Below are positions 33,501-42,924 of a stretch of 64,000 nt of DNA, piece by piece (position 1 is the stretch's first letter; every line of letters starts with the position of its first letter). Below the pieces are notes generated by a model that saw nothing but the letters and a program-made list of their open reading frames with translations, did not search any database and had not been told where the DNA came from. This DNA comes from Duganella radicis (GTDB lineage: Bacteria > Pseudomonadota > Gammaproteobacteria > Burkholderiales > Burkholderiaceae_D), in the NCBI RefSeq assembly GCF_009720825.1, contig NZ_WNKY01000009.1:105640-169639 (forward strand), read 5' to 3'. Position numbers and translations under genes: made by a program.

Positions 33501-34087
33501 CGGCGGATGATGCTGCCGTTGGCGTTCTGGACCCGGTCGCCGGTCAGCATTTGCGGATCGTGGTCGAAGTGGAAGCTGGCCTGGCGGCCGTCGTCGTATT
33601 GCACGTGCACGGTCCACTGTTTGGTGGACTTGGCTTTCTCTTCGATTTTCTTGCCGGCGTAGGCGCCGCCGGCGGCGCCCGCCACGGTGGCCAGTTGACG
33701 GCCGTGGCCGCTGCCGACCTGGTTGCCCAGCAGGGCGCCGGCCACGCCGCCGGCGATCACGCCCAGCGCGCTGCCTTCGCCGGCTTTTTCGCCGAGCACC
33801 ACTTGCGTGACCTTGCCGCAGTCGCGGCACTCGCCTGGCTTGGCCGGGCTGGCTTTGTACTGGGCCTTGGCCAGCGCCATGGATTTATCGTATTCGGTCT
33901 TGGCGTCGCGCAGGCATTGCATGCGCTGGCCGGAATCCTGCTCGTCGGCGCACAGTTTCTTGTCTTCGGCGTAGCGGGTGGCGAGGCGCCTGGTCTCGGC
34001 GTTGTACTGGTCTTTCGGGCTTTGCGCCTGTGCCGCGCTGGCCAGGCTGGCCAGCAGCACGGCGGCCATGATGGAACGGTTGGACAT
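33497..34087 (-). CDS. Exported glycine-zipper (2TM) protein
   Basis: 196 residues. The signal peptide is MSNRSIMAAVLLASLASAAQA. The mature part has a Lys/Asp-rich helical region (residues 40-85) and two Cys (CRDCGK). A glycine-zipper pair follows (ALGVIAGGVAGALLGNQVG and ATVAGAAGGAYAGKKIEE, residues about 107-150), similar to outer-membrane SlyB/17-kDa-antigen-like proteins, and then a small beta domain. There is no lipobox Cys after the signal. GAAGGAG before the ATG at 34087 is strong. It is coupled to proline dehydrogenase, which is probably incidental. Confidence 0.8.
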   Translation of the reverse strand: MSNRSIMAAVLLASLASAAQAQSPKDQYNAETRRLATRYAEDKKLCADEQDSGQRMQCLRDAKTEYDKSMALAKAQYKASPAKPGECRDCGKVTQVVLGEKAGEGSALGVIAGGVAGALLGNQVGSGHGRQLATVAGAAGGAYAGKKIEEKAKSTKQWTVHVQYDDGRQASFHFDHDPQMLTGDRVQNANGSIIRR

Positions 34088-34109
34088 CGTTGTTCTCCTT
34101 CTTGTTAAC

Positions 34110-34538
34110 TTAACCATAAGCCCCGCCAGTGTACAGCAAGTCAAACAGGCGGGAGATGGTGGCGATCAGGCTGCCGCAACCGATCATCATGGTGGCCACC
34201 AGCACCACCGCCACCGGCCAGCGGGTGTCGGACTGGCGGCCGGAGCCGGGGTTGTGGCGCGCGTCCCATTTGTCGTCCGGCGTCAGGCCCAGCACCAGCG
34301 CTTGCAGGAAGCCGGCCAGGCCGGAGACGATGATGGGCAGCAGCTGGTAGAAGCCATTGGCGTCCGGCGCGGCCAGCGACAGCAGCAGCGCGGCCGGCAG
34401 GCAGCTCAGGTGCAGCCACAGGCCGCGGTCGCGCCAGCCGCCCAGGTAGAGCCGGTGCAGGCCGAGGCCGCCGAGCAGGAAGGCGAGGAGGGCGGCGAGG
34501 GTCTTGTTTTTGTGGCGCGTCTGCTGCAAAACTGTCAT
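34110..34538 (-). CDS. TM2-domain membrane protein
   Basis: 142 residues. The TM2 motif with KNKTLAALLAFLLGGLGLHRLYLG (residues 10-33) is characteristic, and three or four further hydrophobic segments follow. TM2 proteins are small inner-membrane proteins of unknown function. The start at 34538 fits the domain; an in-frame codon at 34598 is less likely. It is upstream of the glycine-zipper gene on the same strand, 22 bases apart. Confidence 0.82.
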   Translation of the reverse strand: MTVLQQTRHKNKTLAALLAFLLGGLGLHRLYLGGWRDRGLWLHLSCLPAALLLSLAAPDANGFYQLLPIIVSGLAGFLQALVLGLTPDDKWDARHNPGSGRQSDTRWPVAVVLVATMMIGCGSLIATISRLFDLLYTGGAYG

Positions 34539-34687
34539 GGTTGTTCCGCAAAATAGTCGGTAAACCATCAGTATCAGGCATAATACGGCCCCCGGCACGC
34601 CTTTTTTGCGGGCAAGCCTATTGCTCCTGACGCCGGAACGAGGGATAATCTTCGATTACCCAATCTGCCCGATTATTTCGTTATTGC

Positions 34688-34717
34688 TTGCTGCTTCGCG
34701 GCAAAGCGCGCTATAAT
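34688..34717 (+). promoter_or_regulatory. Putative promoter of the rpsP operon
   Basis: TATAAT (34712-34717) and TTGCTG (34688-34693) with an 18-base spacer lie about 40 bases before the rpsP start. The -35 is weak. Confidence 0.5.
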
Positions 34718-34757
34718 TTGCGGCTTTTTCCGTCTTAGCACACTTTTTGGAAATATT

Positions 34758-35006
34758 ATGGTCGTTATTCGTTTAGCTCGTGGTGGTGCCAAAAAGCGCC
34801 CTTTCTTCAACATCGTTGCAACCGATTCGCGTAACCGTCGCGATGGTCGCTTCATCGAGCGCATTGGTTTCTACAACCCAATGGCTTCGGGCGCTGAAGT
34901 AGGTCTGCGCATCACCGAAGATCGTCTGGCTCACTGGCAATCCGTTGGCGCGCAACTGTCGCCTACCGTTGCTCGTCTGGTCGCCCAGAACAAAAAAGCA
35001 GCCTAA
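34758..35006 (+). CDS. rpsP: 30S ribosomal protein S16
   Basis: 82 residues, starting [25 protein letters not shown], the invariant S16 N-terminus. It is part of the 30S body and the first gene of the conserved rpsP-rimM-trmD-rplS operon. Length and order match other proteobacteria. Confidence 0.98.
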   Translation: MVVIRLARGGAKKRPFFNIVATDSRNRRDGRFIERIGFYNPMASGAEVGLRITEDRLAHWQSVGAQLSPTVARLVAQNKKAA

Positions 35007-35020
35007 GTCTGGTTACTGGT

Positions 35021-35560
35021 TTGACCGACAAGATGGCATCCGGGGTGAAAATCCCCGACGATCTGGCACAGGTGGGCTTTGTCTTCGGTGCCTATGGCGT
35101 AGCAGGCTGGGTCAGGATACGTCCTTTCTCGGAAGATGCGGATGCTCTCCTCAAGGTCAAAACCTGGTGGCTCGATAGGCCGGTGTTGCGCGACGTGGAT
35201 GTCCAGCAGGTCAAACTGCATGGCGGCGATGTCGTGGCGCGCCTGGTTGGCGTGACTGACCGGAACGTGGCCGAAGCGCTCAAGGGCGCCGCTGTCTACA
35301 TTCCGCAAAGCCGCTTCCCGGCACTGTCCGAGGATGAGTTTTACTGGGCCGAGCTGATCGGTCTGGAAGTAGAGAATCTGCAAGGTGAGTCCCTGGGTAA
35401 GGTGGCTGACATGATGAGCAACGGTCCGCAGTCGATCTTGCGCGTCATCCCGGCAGAAGATGAGGCGCAGGAGCGCCTGATCCCGTTTGTGGACGCGTAC
35501 ATCAACAAGGTGGACAAGGACGCAGGCAAGATCATCGTCGACTGGGGCCTTGATTACTAA
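35021..35560 (+). CDS. rimM: 16S rRNA processing protein RimM
   Basis: About 175-179 residues. VGFVFGAYGVAGWVRIRPFSE and DEFYWAELIGLEVENLQGE are RimM marks (RimM N-domain and PRC barrel). RimM binds S19 and helps 30S maturation. The frame opens at TTG 35021; an ATG at 35033 is also possible, and neither has a strong ribosome site, so the start is uncertain by four codons. It is the second gene of the operon. Confidence 0.94.
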   Translation: MTDKMASGVKIPDDLAQVGFVFGAYGVAGWVRIRPFSEDADALLKVKTWWLDRPVLRDVDVQQVKLHGGDVVARLVGVTDRNVAEALKGAAVYIPQSRFPALSEDEFYWAELIGLEVENLQGESLGKVADMMSNGPQSILRVIPAEDEAQERLIPFVDAYINKVDKDAGKIIVDWGLDY

Positions 35561-35586
35561 GCGCAATACATTGAGGGCGGTTCGCC

Positions 35587-36333
35587 ATGCAATTTGATGT
35601 CGTGACCCTGTTCCCGGAAATGTTTGCCGCGATTACGCAGTCGGGTGTCACCCGGCGCGCGTTTGAACAGAATAAATGTGGCCTGTCGCTGTGGAATCCG
35701 CGGGATTTCACCACCGACAATCACCGCACCGTGGATGACCGCCCGTATGGCGGCGGCCCCGGCATGGTGATGTTGGCCAAGCCGCTGGAGCTGACCATCA
35801 ACGCCGCCAGGCAGCGCCAGACCGATGCCGGTCTGCCGGCGCCGCGCGTGTTGTTCATGTCGCCCCAGGGCAAGCAGTTGACGCATGAACGCGTGATGCG
35901 GCTGAGGCAGGAACCCGGCGTGGTGATCCTGTGCGGCCGCTACGAAGCGGTGGACCAGCGTTTGCTGGACCGCGTGGTCGATGAAGAAATCAGCCTTGGC
36001 GATTTCGTGCTGTCCGGCGGCGAGCTGCCGGCCATGGCCCTGATGGATGCGGTGATCCGCCTGATTCCCGGCGTGCTGAACACCGACGCCTCGGCCATCG
36101 AGGACAGCTTCTTCAACGGCCTGCTGGATTCGCCGCATTACACGCGGCCGGAAACGTATGAAGGGGTGGGCGTGCCGCCGGTGCTGATGGGGGGCAACCA
36201 CGCCGAGATTGAAAAATGGCGCCGCCAGCGCATGCTGGAGGCGACCGCGCGCAAGCGACCGGATTTGCTTGTCAAAGCGCGTGAGGCAGGACTGCTCACC
36301 AAGCGCGACGAGCAATTTTTGGCAGGCCTCTGA
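35587..36333 (+). CDS. trmD: tRNA (guanine37-N1)-methyltransferase
   Basis: 248 residues. The trefoil-knot SAM motifs are visible: [11 protein letters not shown] at the start, [13 protein letters not shown] near 46-58, [11 protein letters not shown] near 117, and [19 protein letters not shown] with the conserved Asp near 150. TrmD makes m1G37, which prevents frameshifts. GAGGGCGG is the ribosome site. Confidence 0.98.
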   Translation: MQFDVVTLFPEMFAAITQSGVTRRAFEQNKCGLSLWNPRDFTTDNHRTVDDRPYGGGPGMVMLAKPLELTINAARQRQTDAGLPAPRVLFMSPQGKQLTHERVMRLRQEPGVVILCGRYEAVDQRLLDRVVDEEISLGDFVLSGGELPAMALMDAVIRLIPGVLNTDASAIEDSFFNGLLDSPHYTRPETYEGVGVPPVLMGGNHAEIEKWRRQRMLEATARKRPDLLVKAREAGLLTKRDEQFLAGL

Positions 36334-36410
36334 GCCTGTCTGTTATAACCCCATCCTCTACTGGGCATCTTTACAGCGCGCCAGCACGATGGTTTTTGGA
36401 GTCATTAAAA

Positions 36411-36794
36411 ATGAACCTGATTCAACAACTCGAGCAAGAAGAAATCGCTCGCCTGGGCAAAAACATCCCTGAGTTTGCTCCTGGCGATACCGTGGTGGTC
36501 AACGTGAACGTAGTCGAAGGCACCCGCAAGCGCGCCCAGGCTTACGAAGGCGTGGTCATCTCCCGTCGTAACCGCGGCCTGAACTCGAACTTCATCGTTC
36601 GCAAGATCTCGTCCGGCGAAGGCGTTGAGCGTACCTTCCAGCTGTACTCGCCGCTGATCGCTTCGATCGAAGTGAAACGCCGCGGTGACGTACGTCGCGC
36701 CAAGCTGTACTACCTGCGTGATCGTTCCGGTAAATCGGCACGTATCAAGGAAAAACTGCCAAACCGTCGCCCAGCGGCGAAAGCAGCCGAGTAA
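36411..36794 (+). CDS. rplS: 50S ribosomal protein L19
   Basis: 127 residues. It begins [32 protein letters not shown] and has the SERxFxLYSP-like [17 protein letters not shown] region, diagnostic of L19. I use the ATG at 36411 after TTGGAGTC; a start at 36396 would add five residues. It is the last gene of the operon, and a perfect terminator follows. Confidence 0.98.
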   Translation: MNLIQQLEQEEIARLGKNIPEFAPGDTVVVNVNVVEGTRKRAQAYEGVVISRRNRGLNSNFIVRKISSGEGVERTFQLYSPLIASIEVKRRGDVRRAKLYYLRDRSGKSARIKEKLPNRRPAAKAAE

Positions 36795-36835
36795 TATCGG
36801 TTGTGTTTGGAGAGGGCGCTTCGCAGGCGCCCACA

Positions 36836-36860
36836 AAGGGCGCCTCGGGCGCCCTTTTGT
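36836..36860 (+). terminator. Rho-independent terminator after rplS
   Basis: The perfect stem AAAGGGCGCC / GGCGCCCTTT with a 3-base TCG loop is followed by T residues. It sits just upstream of the Nudix gene's ribosome site. Confidence 0.85.
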
Positions 36861-36874
36861 TTAAGGAGCCCGTC

Positions 36875-37546
36875 ATGGTCAAGCCCTTGTTCGATCCCCA
36901 GCAACTGCCCATCGAAGCCATCGCCGGCGAGCCCGCCGTCGCCGCGCAGCGCCTGACGCCTGCCTGGCTGCGCAGCCGCTTCGCCGCGCCGCCCGCCGCC
37001 TGGACGCCGGAGCCGCGCGAACGCGTGATACCGGGCCGCGCCGGGCGCGCGCCGACGCCGGCTTCGGTCCTGATTCCGCTGGTGCTACGTCCCGCCGGCC
37101 TGACCGTGCTGCTGACCCAGCGCACCGCCCACCTGACCGATCACGCCGGCCAGATCAGCTTTCCCGGCGGCCGCGCCGAAGACTACGACCAGGACGCCGT
37201 CGACACCGCGCTGCGCGAGTCGGAGGAAGAGATCGGCCTGGCGCGCCGCCACGTCGAAGTGCTGGGTGCGCTGCCTGACTATCTGACCGGCACCGGTTAT
37301 TGCGTTACGCCAGTGGTGGGGCTGGTGCGGCCGCCGTTTGAAGTCACCGCCGATCCCGACGAAGTGGCGGCCATCTTCGAGGTGCCGCTGGCCTTCCTGA
37401 TGGACGGCGCCAACCACCAGCGCCTGTCGGCCGAGCTGCCCGGCGGGCGCCGCAGCTTCTACGCCATGCCGTACGAGGGCTATTACATCTGGGGCGCCAC
37501 CGCCGGCATGCTGCGCAATCTGTTCCATTTCTTGCGCGCGGAGTGA
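36875..37546 (+). CDS. CoA pyrophosphatase-type Nudix hydrolase
   Basis: 223 residues. The Nudix box is GGRAEDYDQDAVDTALRESEEEIGL near residues 97-121, matching Gx5Ex7REUxEExGU. A UPF0035-type pattern (LLTQRTAHLTDHAGQISFPGG) before it marks the CoA diphosphatase branch (NudL/YeaB). It probably cleaves CoA or acyl-CoA to 4'-phosphopantetheine and 3',5'-ADP. AAGGAG before the ATG fixes the start. Confidence 0.9.
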   Translation: MVKPLFDPQQLPIEAIAGEPAVAAQRLTPAWLRSRFAAPPAAWTPEPRERVIPGRAGRAPTPASVLIPLVLRPAGLTVLLTQRTAHLTDHAGQISFPGGRAEDYDQDAVDTALRESEEEIGLARRHVEVLGALPDYLTGTGYCVTPVVGLVRPPFEVTADPDEVAAIFEVPLAFLMDGANHQRLSAELPGGRRSFYAMPYEGYYIWGATAGMLRNLFHFLRAE

Positions 37547-37607
37547 GAACTAGGCTATCGTAACGTCCATTAAGGGCAGTACGACCACCAGTACGATAAG
37601 GACATAC

Positions 37608-38573
37608 ATGACTTTTCTTTCCATCTTATGCGCGCTGCTGATCGAGCAAATGAAGCCGCTGCGCGCAGACAATCCGATTTACGCCGAAATCAAGAGCCTG
37701 GCGTTGCGGATGGAGACCTGGTTTAACGCCGGCCACTCGACCCACGGCCGCATGGGCTGGTTCCTGATGATGGCCATCCTGATGATACCGACCGCCGCCA
37801 TCTACTGGGTGCTGCGCCACTACAACTGGTTCCTGGCCGCCTTTGCCTGGAATGTGCTGATCGTCTACCTGACGCTGGGCTTCCGCCATTACAGCCACTA
37901 CTTCACCTCGATCCAGCTGGCCCTGAACGCCGGCGACGAGGCCGCCGCGCGCGCCTTGCTGGCCGAGTGGACCAGGCAGGATACGGTGGGCATGGAAGTG
38001 TCCGAGATCACCCGCATCGCCGTCGAGAAATCGCTGATCACCACCCACCGCAATGTGTTCGGCGTGTTCTTCTGGTTCCTCATGCCGCTCGGCCCGGCCG
38101 GTGCCGTGATGTACCGCGTGGCCGAGCATCTGGCGCGCGCCTGGAACGAACCTGAGCACATGCGCAACGAAGCCTTTGGCCAGTTCGCCGCCCGCGCCTT
38201 CTACTGGATCGACTGGATTCCGGTGCGCCTGACCGCCGTGGCGTTTGCCGTGGTCGGCAACTTCGAGGATGCGATCTACGCCTGGCGCAACTTCGCCCAC
38301 CGCTGGTCGAACGAGGCCATCGGCATCATCCTGTCGGCCGGCGGCGGCGCCATGGGCGTGCGCCTCGGCACGCCGGCGGAAAACGCCGTCAAGGCGCAAT
38401 TCATCGACGCCACCACGGTGGACGTGGAGGTCGAGCCGGACGTGATGCCGGGCGACGAACCGAATATCCGCGCGCTACAAAGCACCGTCGGCCTGGTGTG
38501 GCGCGCGCTGTTGTTGTGGATGATGTTGTTGCTGCTGCTGTCGAGCGCGGTTTGGCTCGGGGGATCGCCGTAA
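37608..38573 (+). CDS. CobD/CbiB-like membrane protein
   Basis: 321 residues with several hydrophobic helices (about residues 48-95, 145-165, 200-225 and a final span near 300). FLSILCALLIEQMKPL and RAFYWIDWIPVRLTAVAFAVVGNFEDA are typical of the CobD/CbiB-like family found in beta-proteobacteria without a full cobalamin operon. True CobD joins aminopropanol to cobyric acid; here no cob genes are near and a regulatory or AmpE-like role is equally possible. AAGGACATAC is the ribosome site. Confidence 0.8.
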   Translation: MTFLSILCALLIEQMKPLRADNPIYAEIKSLALRMETWFNAGHSTHGRMGWFLMMAILMIPTAAIYWVLRHYNWFLAAFAWNVLIVYLTLGFRHYSHYFTSIQLALNAGDEAAARALLAEWTRQDTVGMEVSEITRIAVEKSLITTHRNVFGVFFWFLMPLGPAGAVMYRVAEHLARAWNEPEHMRNEAFGQFAARAFYWIDWIPVRLTAVAFAVVGNFEDAIYAWRNFAHRWSNEAIGIILSAGGGAMGVRLGTPAENAVKAQFIDATTVDVEVEPDVMPGDEPNIRALQSTVGLVWRALLLWMMLLLLLSSAVWLGGSP

Positions 38574-38596
38574 GCAGGGTACAATAGCGCATTGCC

Positions 38597-38626
38597 TTGG
38601 TGCAGGAGGCCGTTTTCCTGCACCAA
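38597..38626. promoter_or_regulatory. Perfect 11-bp stem-loop in the gap before DUF3579
   Basis: TTGGTGCAGGA (38597-38607) pairs exactly with TCCTGCACCAA (38616-38626) around an 8-base loop. No T-run follows, so it is not a textbook terminator for the upstream gene. It lies before a TATAAT at 38692-38697, the likely DUF3579 promoter. Confidence 0.6.
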
Positions 38627-38739
38627 ATTAGGATTTTCCTTGAAAAAGATGTTCTATATCAAGGGCTTACTTATTTAGGTCTTCTATAAGATATAATACG
38701 TAAGATTCCTTCCTCCTCTACGCAGAAGCAGCCGCGCCT

Positions 38740-39069
38740 ATGTCAGTCCAAAAACCGGCAGAACAGCAAGATTCGTTCTTCATCCTTGGCCAAACCAGCA
38801 ATGGCAGGCAGTTCCGTCCCAGCGACTGGGCTGAACGCCTGTGCGGCGTGATGGCCTGCTTCAAGCCGGAAGGCTCCGGCGGCGGCCGCGACTCCCACTT
38901 GCAGTTCTCGCCCTACGTGACCCCGACCGTGGTCAACGGCGTGAAGTCGGTGGTGGTCAACGGCAAGCTGCGCGCGCTGGAGCCGATGGCCTATCACTTC
39001 GTGCTGTCGTTCGCCAAGGACAATGACCTGCAAGTGGTCGACGCCTGCCTCGTTCCCGAAAAGAATTAA
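38740..39069 (+). CDS. DUF3579 protein
   Basis: 109 residues. GRQFRPSDWAERLCGVMACF near 22-41 and VVVNGKLRALEPMAYHFVLSFAKDNDLQV are the family hallmarks. DUF3579 is restricted largely to beta-proteobacteria and has no known function. A TATAAT lies 43 bases before the ATG and an unusual stem-loop lies further up. Confidence 0.9.
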   Translation: MSVQKPAEQQDSFFILGQTSNGRQFRPSDWAERLCGVMACFKPEGSGGGRDSHLQFSPYVTPTVVNGVKSVVVNGKLRALEPMAYHFVLSFAKDNDLQVVDACLVPEKN

Positions 39070-39143
39070 TTTTTCCTTAAGTATCTTTCCACCGTGGCGC
39101 GGTGGGCGTATGCTGCGTGTTCTTATCTTTTTTGCGAGAGACT

Positions 39144-41912
39144 ATGAACAACCGCCGTCTGAAACACGCCGCCGCCGCCAGCCTGCTGCTGTGCGGAATG
39201 TCCTTCGTTGCCACCGGAACCGCCTGGGCTGCCGCGGCAGCCGCGCCGGCGCTGCCGGCCGGCGTGGTCAAGGGGCCCTCGGTTGAGGGCATCACCGAGT
39301 ATCGCTTGCCGAATGGCCTGAAAGTGCTGCTGTTCCCGGACGCCTCCAAGCCGACCGTCACCGTCAACGTCACCTATCTGGTCGGCTCGCGCCACGAGAA
39401 CTATGGCGAGACCGGCATGGCGCACCTGCTGGAGCACATGCTGTTCAAAGGCTCGCCGAAAAATAAAGCCATTCCCAAGGAATTCGCCGATCGCGGCATG
39501 GAGTTCAACGGCACCACCTCCAACGACCGCACCAACTACTACGAAGTGTTCCAGGCCAGCCCGGAGAACCTGAAATGGGCGCTGGAGATGGAAGCCGACC
39601 GCATGGTCCACTCCTTCGTCGCGCGCAAGGATCTGGACTCGGAAATGACGGTGGTGCGCAACGAGTACGAAGCCGGCGAGAACAGCCCGTTCGGCGTGCT
39701 GCTCAAGCGCATGCAGAGCATCGCCTACGACTGGCATTCGTATGGCCGCTCGACCATCGGCAACCGCAGCGACATCGAGAACGTCAAGATCGAGAACCTG
39801 CAAGCGTTCTACAAGACTTACTATCAGCCGGATAACGCCGTGCTGCTGGTGGCCGGCAAATTCGATCCGGCGCAGACGCTGTCGTGGATCACCAGTAGCT
39901 TCGGCAAGATCCCGAAACCGAAGCGCGTGCTGCCGCCATTCTGGACCGTCGAGCCTACGCAGGATGGTGAGCGCAGCTTCACCGTACGCCGCAAGGGCGA
40001 CGTGCAGATCGTCGCGCTGGGCTACAAGATTCCAAGCTCGCTGCAAGCCGACAGCGATGCGATCAGCTTCATGTCGCAAATCCTCGGCGACGAGCCGACC
40101 GGCCGCCTGCACAAGCAGCTGGTGGAAAGCGGCAAGGCCGCGCAGGTGTTCAGCTTTGGCATGACCGGCTTCGCGCCGGGCCTGCAAATCATCGGCGCGG
40201 TGGTCAAATCGGGCGAGCCGCTGGAGCCGGTGCGCCAGGCGCTGACCGAGGCTGTCGAGAGCTTCGCCAAGACGCCGCCCACCGAAGAGGAAATGGAGCG
40301 CACGCGCCGCAACTTCTCCAACTACATCGAGAAGTCGCTGAATGATCCGCAGCGCGTGGGCGTGACCTTGTCGGAAGAAGTGGCGCTGGGCGACTGGCGC
40401 CTGCTGTTCGCCGGCCGCGACAAGCTGCCGAACATCACCTCGCAACAGGTGGCCGAGGTGGCGGCGCGTTATCTCAAGCGCGACAACCGTGTGGTGGGCG
40501 AGTTCATCCCGGAGGACAATCCGCAGCGCGTCGACATTCCCGCCGCGCCGCCGGTGGCCGAGGTGATGAAGGACTTCAAGGGCAAGGACAGCGTGCTGAC
40601 CTCGGAAGTGTTCGATCCGAGCCAGGACAACATCAACGCCCGCACCGAGATCAAGAAAATCGGTGGCCTGAAGGTGGCGCTGCTGCCGAAGAAGAATCGC
40701 GGCGAGACCGTGGCCGTGAATCTGGCCCTGCACTGGGGCGATGAAAAGAACCTGGTCAACACTTCCATCGCCGGCGCCTTCGCCAACGAGATGCTGTCGC
40801 GCGGCACCAGCAAGTACACGCGCGAGCAACTGGCCGATGCCTTCTCCAAGCTGAAGATCACCGGCTCGCCGTACAACTTCGAAACCACCGGTCCGAATCT
40901 GGACGCGGCGCTGCGCCTGGTCGCGCACGTGCTGAAAGAGGCCAGCTTCCCGCAGGCCGAATTCGAGCAACTGCGCCAGCAGTGGATCGTCGGCCTGGAA
41001 TACTCGCGCGGCGAGCCGCAGGTGCTGGCCAACGAAGCCATCGAGCAGCACTTCAATCACTTCCCGAAAGGCGATATCCGCAACGCCCTGACCACGGCCG
41101 AGAAGCTGGAAGCCGTGAAGGCCCTGAAGCTGGAGGACGTGATCGCCTACCACCGCAACTTCTACGGCGCCAATCACGGCGAGCTGGCGATTGTGGGCGA
41201 CTTCGACAAGGCCGCCATCAGCAAGACCATCGCCGAAAGCTTCGATGGCTGGAACAGCAAGGCATCGTATGCGCCTGTCCTGAACACCAATGTGGACAAG
41301 GCGCCGTTGCACGTCTCGCTGAACGCGCCGGACAAGGAGAATGGCTCCTACACCGCGCGCCAGTCGCTCGACCTGAGCGTCAACGATCCTGAGTATCCGC
41401 TGCTGGACCTGGCCAACTACATGTTCGGCGGCGGTGCGCTGAAATCGCGCATGATGGACCGCATCCGCCAGAAGGATGGCTTGTCCTACGGCGGCGGCAG
41501 CGGCGTGCATGCGGGCGATGAAGACCGTGCCGGCGCCTTCGGCATGGGCGCCATCGCCGCGCCGCAGAATCTGAAGAAGCTGGAAGTGGCGATCCGCGAA
41601 GAACTGGACCGCGCGCTGAAAGACGGCTTCACCCAGGCGGAGCTGGATGGCGCCAAATCGGGCCTGCTGCAACAGCGTTTGCAGAACCGTGCCAAGGACA
41701 ACGTGGTGGCCTCGGGCTGGACCCGCAATCTGTACCTGGGCCGCACCTACACCTGGAGCAAGGACTACGAGACCAAGCTGAAAGCGGCCACGCTGACGCA
41801 AGTGAACGCGGCCTTCCGCAAGTACATCGATCCGAACAAGCTGTCGGTGGCGGTGGCGGGCGATGAGGCCAAGGCCAAGGCCGCCGCGGCAGCGGCGCCG
41901 AAGCAGCCTTAG
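39144..41912 (+). CDS. Exported M16-family (pitrilysin) zinc peptidase, two-unit
   Basis: 922 residues with a signal peptide (residues 1-32, ending in the GTAWA region before an Ala-rich stretch). The inverted zinc motif HLLEHMLFKGS near residues 92-102 and the distal Glu region (VVRNEYEAGENSPFG) mark the active M16 unit; a second, inactive-looking M16 unit follows from about 450. The enzyme probably degrades peptides in the periplasm. The ATG at 39144 is used; a GTG at 39102 would bypass the signal peptide. It ends four bases into the convergent GH26 gene. Confidence 0.92.
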   Translation: MNNRRLKHAAAASLLLCGMSFVATGTAWAAAAAAPALPAGVVKGPSVEGITEYRLPNGLKVLLFPDASKPTVTVNVTYLVGSRHENYGETGMAHLLEHMLFKGSPKNKAIPKEFADRGMEFNGTTSNDRTNYYEVFQASPENLKWALEMEADRMVHSFVARKDLDSEMTVVRNEYEAGENSPFGVLLKRMQSIAYDWHSYGRSTIGNRSDIENVKIENLQAFYKTYYQPDNAVLLVAGKFDPAQTLSWITSSFGKIPKPKRVLPPFWTVEPTQDGERSFTVRRKGDVQIVALGYKIPSSLQADSDAISFMSQILGDEPTGRLHKQLVESGKAAQVFSFGMTGFAPGLQIIGAVVKSGEPLEPVRQALTEAVESFAKTPPTEEEMERTRRNFSNYIEKSLNDPQRVGVTLSEEVALGDWRLLFAGRDKLPNITSQQVAEVAARYLKRDNRVVGEFIPEDNPQRVDIPAAPPVAEVMKDFKGKDSVLTSEVFDPSQDNINARTEIKKIGGLKVALLPKKNRGETVAVNLALHWGDEKNLVNTSIAGAFANEMLSRGTSKYTREQLADAFSKLKITGSPYNFETTGPNLDAALRLVAHVLKEASFPQAEFEQLRQQWIVGLEYSRGEPQVLANEAIEQHFNHFPKGDIRNALTTAEKLEAVKALKLEDVIAYHRNFYGANHGELAIVGDFDKAAISKTIAESFDGWNSKASYAPVLNTNVDKAPLHVSLNAPDKENGSYTARQSLDLSVNDPEYPLLDLANYMFGGGALKSRMMDRIRQKDGLSYGGGSGVHAGDEDRAGAFGMGAIAAPQNLKKLEVAIREELDRALKDGFTQAELDGAKSGLLQQRLQNRAKDNVVASGWTRNLYLGRTYTWSKDYETKLKAATLTQVNAAFRKYIDPNKLSVAVAGDEAKAKAAAAAAPKQP

Positions 41913-42829
41913 AACTTCGGCAGGCGATCCAGCGTGATGACGTTTGGATCGCCGTAGATCTTGCGCTTGTGGGCGTTGGTGTTGTGGTATTCGCCGGTCC
42001 AGAAATTATCCGGACTGGTGACGCCCGCCGGACCGGCGCCATCGTTCCACACCAGGAACCACAGCCAGCGCTGGCCGTCCACCGGGTCGGGGATGTGACC
42101 TGTCTCGGACAGCGCCACCGGCTTGCCGTGTTGCGCGGTCTTGCGCCAGGCTTCGGCGTAGTTGTTTTCGTAGACGTCGTAGCCGGTGATGTCCACCACA
42201 TCGTCGCCCGGATACCAGGCCGGGTCTTGTCCATTCCATACCCAGATCAGGTTGTGCAGACCGTGTGTGTGCGTCAGGCGCTCATGCATATGGCGCCACA
42301 ACTTGATGTGCTCCTCGCGCGATGTACCCCACCAGAACCAGCCGCCGGCCGCTTCGTGCAGCGGACGCCATAGCACCGGCACGTTCGCGTCCTGCAAGCG
42401 CTTGAGTTCCACCGCGATGCGGTCGATGTCCTGGTCGATCTGGCGATAGTCGCTGACCGGCAGGCGGTAAGGCGTCTCTTTCGTATAGAACTTGCCATTG
42501 CCGATGCGCCAGTGCCAGTGGAAGGACACCAGCCCGCCGCGCGCGCTCCAGGCGATGGCTTCCTCGGTCTGATGGCGGCCCTCGCCCCCGGTGGCGTCGA
42601 CGTAGTTCATGAAGTCATAACCCATCAGCGCCGGATATTTGCCGGTGTCGTCATGCACGCGCTGCGCCATGTCGACGCTGTCGCGCCACGTCAGGTCGGC
42701 CTGGCCGGCCAGGGTTTGCTTGCCCCAGATGCCGAGCAGGTAATCGTAGACCGCCTGTGTTTTCGCATCACGCGGCGCCGCGCTGGCCAGCGGCAGGACA
42801 AGAGCCAGAAGGAGGGGAAGGTATCGCAT
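41909..42829 (-). CDS. Secreted GH26 glycoside hydrolase (beta-mannanase-like)
   Basis: 306 residues. The signal peptide is MRYLPLLLALVLPLASA. The GH26 acid/base is in RPLHEAAGGWFWWG near residue 153, and the nucleophile is in PVALSETGHIPDP near 247. GH26 enzymes are mainly beta-1,4-mannanases, with some beta-1,3-xylanases and lichenases, so the substrate is uncertain. The start at 42829 is used because the signal peptide begins there. It lies beside the chitin locus but on its own strand. Confidence 0.88.
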   Translation of the reverse strand: MRYLPLLLALVLPLASAAPRDAKTQAVYDYLLGIWGKQTLAGQADLTWRDSVDMAQRVHDDTGKYPALMGYDFMNYVDATGGEGRHQTEEAIAWSARGGLVSFHWHWRIGNGKFYTKETPYRLPVSDYRQIDQDIDRIAVELKRLQDANVPVLWRPLHEAAGGWFWWGTSREEHIKLWRHMHERLTHTHGLHNLIWVWNGQDPAWYPGDDVVDITGYDVYENNYAEAWRKTAQHGKPVALSETGHIPDPVDGQRWLWFLVWNDGAGPAGVTSPDNFWTGEYHNTNAHKRKIYGDPNVITLDRLPKF

Positions 42830-42924
42830 GCCAACAATGTAGCTCCCCGGCGTGTGCCGCACAATGGCTTTGCCGGTTTGCGCGCATGTTTAGCGCGTTG
42901 CGCGCGCGTTGCGTGGCTCGTGAA

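Noticed and set aside
33501..33830. An N-terminal extension of proline dehydrogenase.
   Set aside because: It overlaps the glycine-zipper gene in another frame. The start at 33500 gives the normal length and an ATGA overlap.
39123..41801. An 892-codon open frame antisense to the M16 peptidase gene.
   Set aside because: It mirrors the GC-biased third positions of the real gene. The sequence is low-complexity His/Gln/Arg/Ala with no domain.
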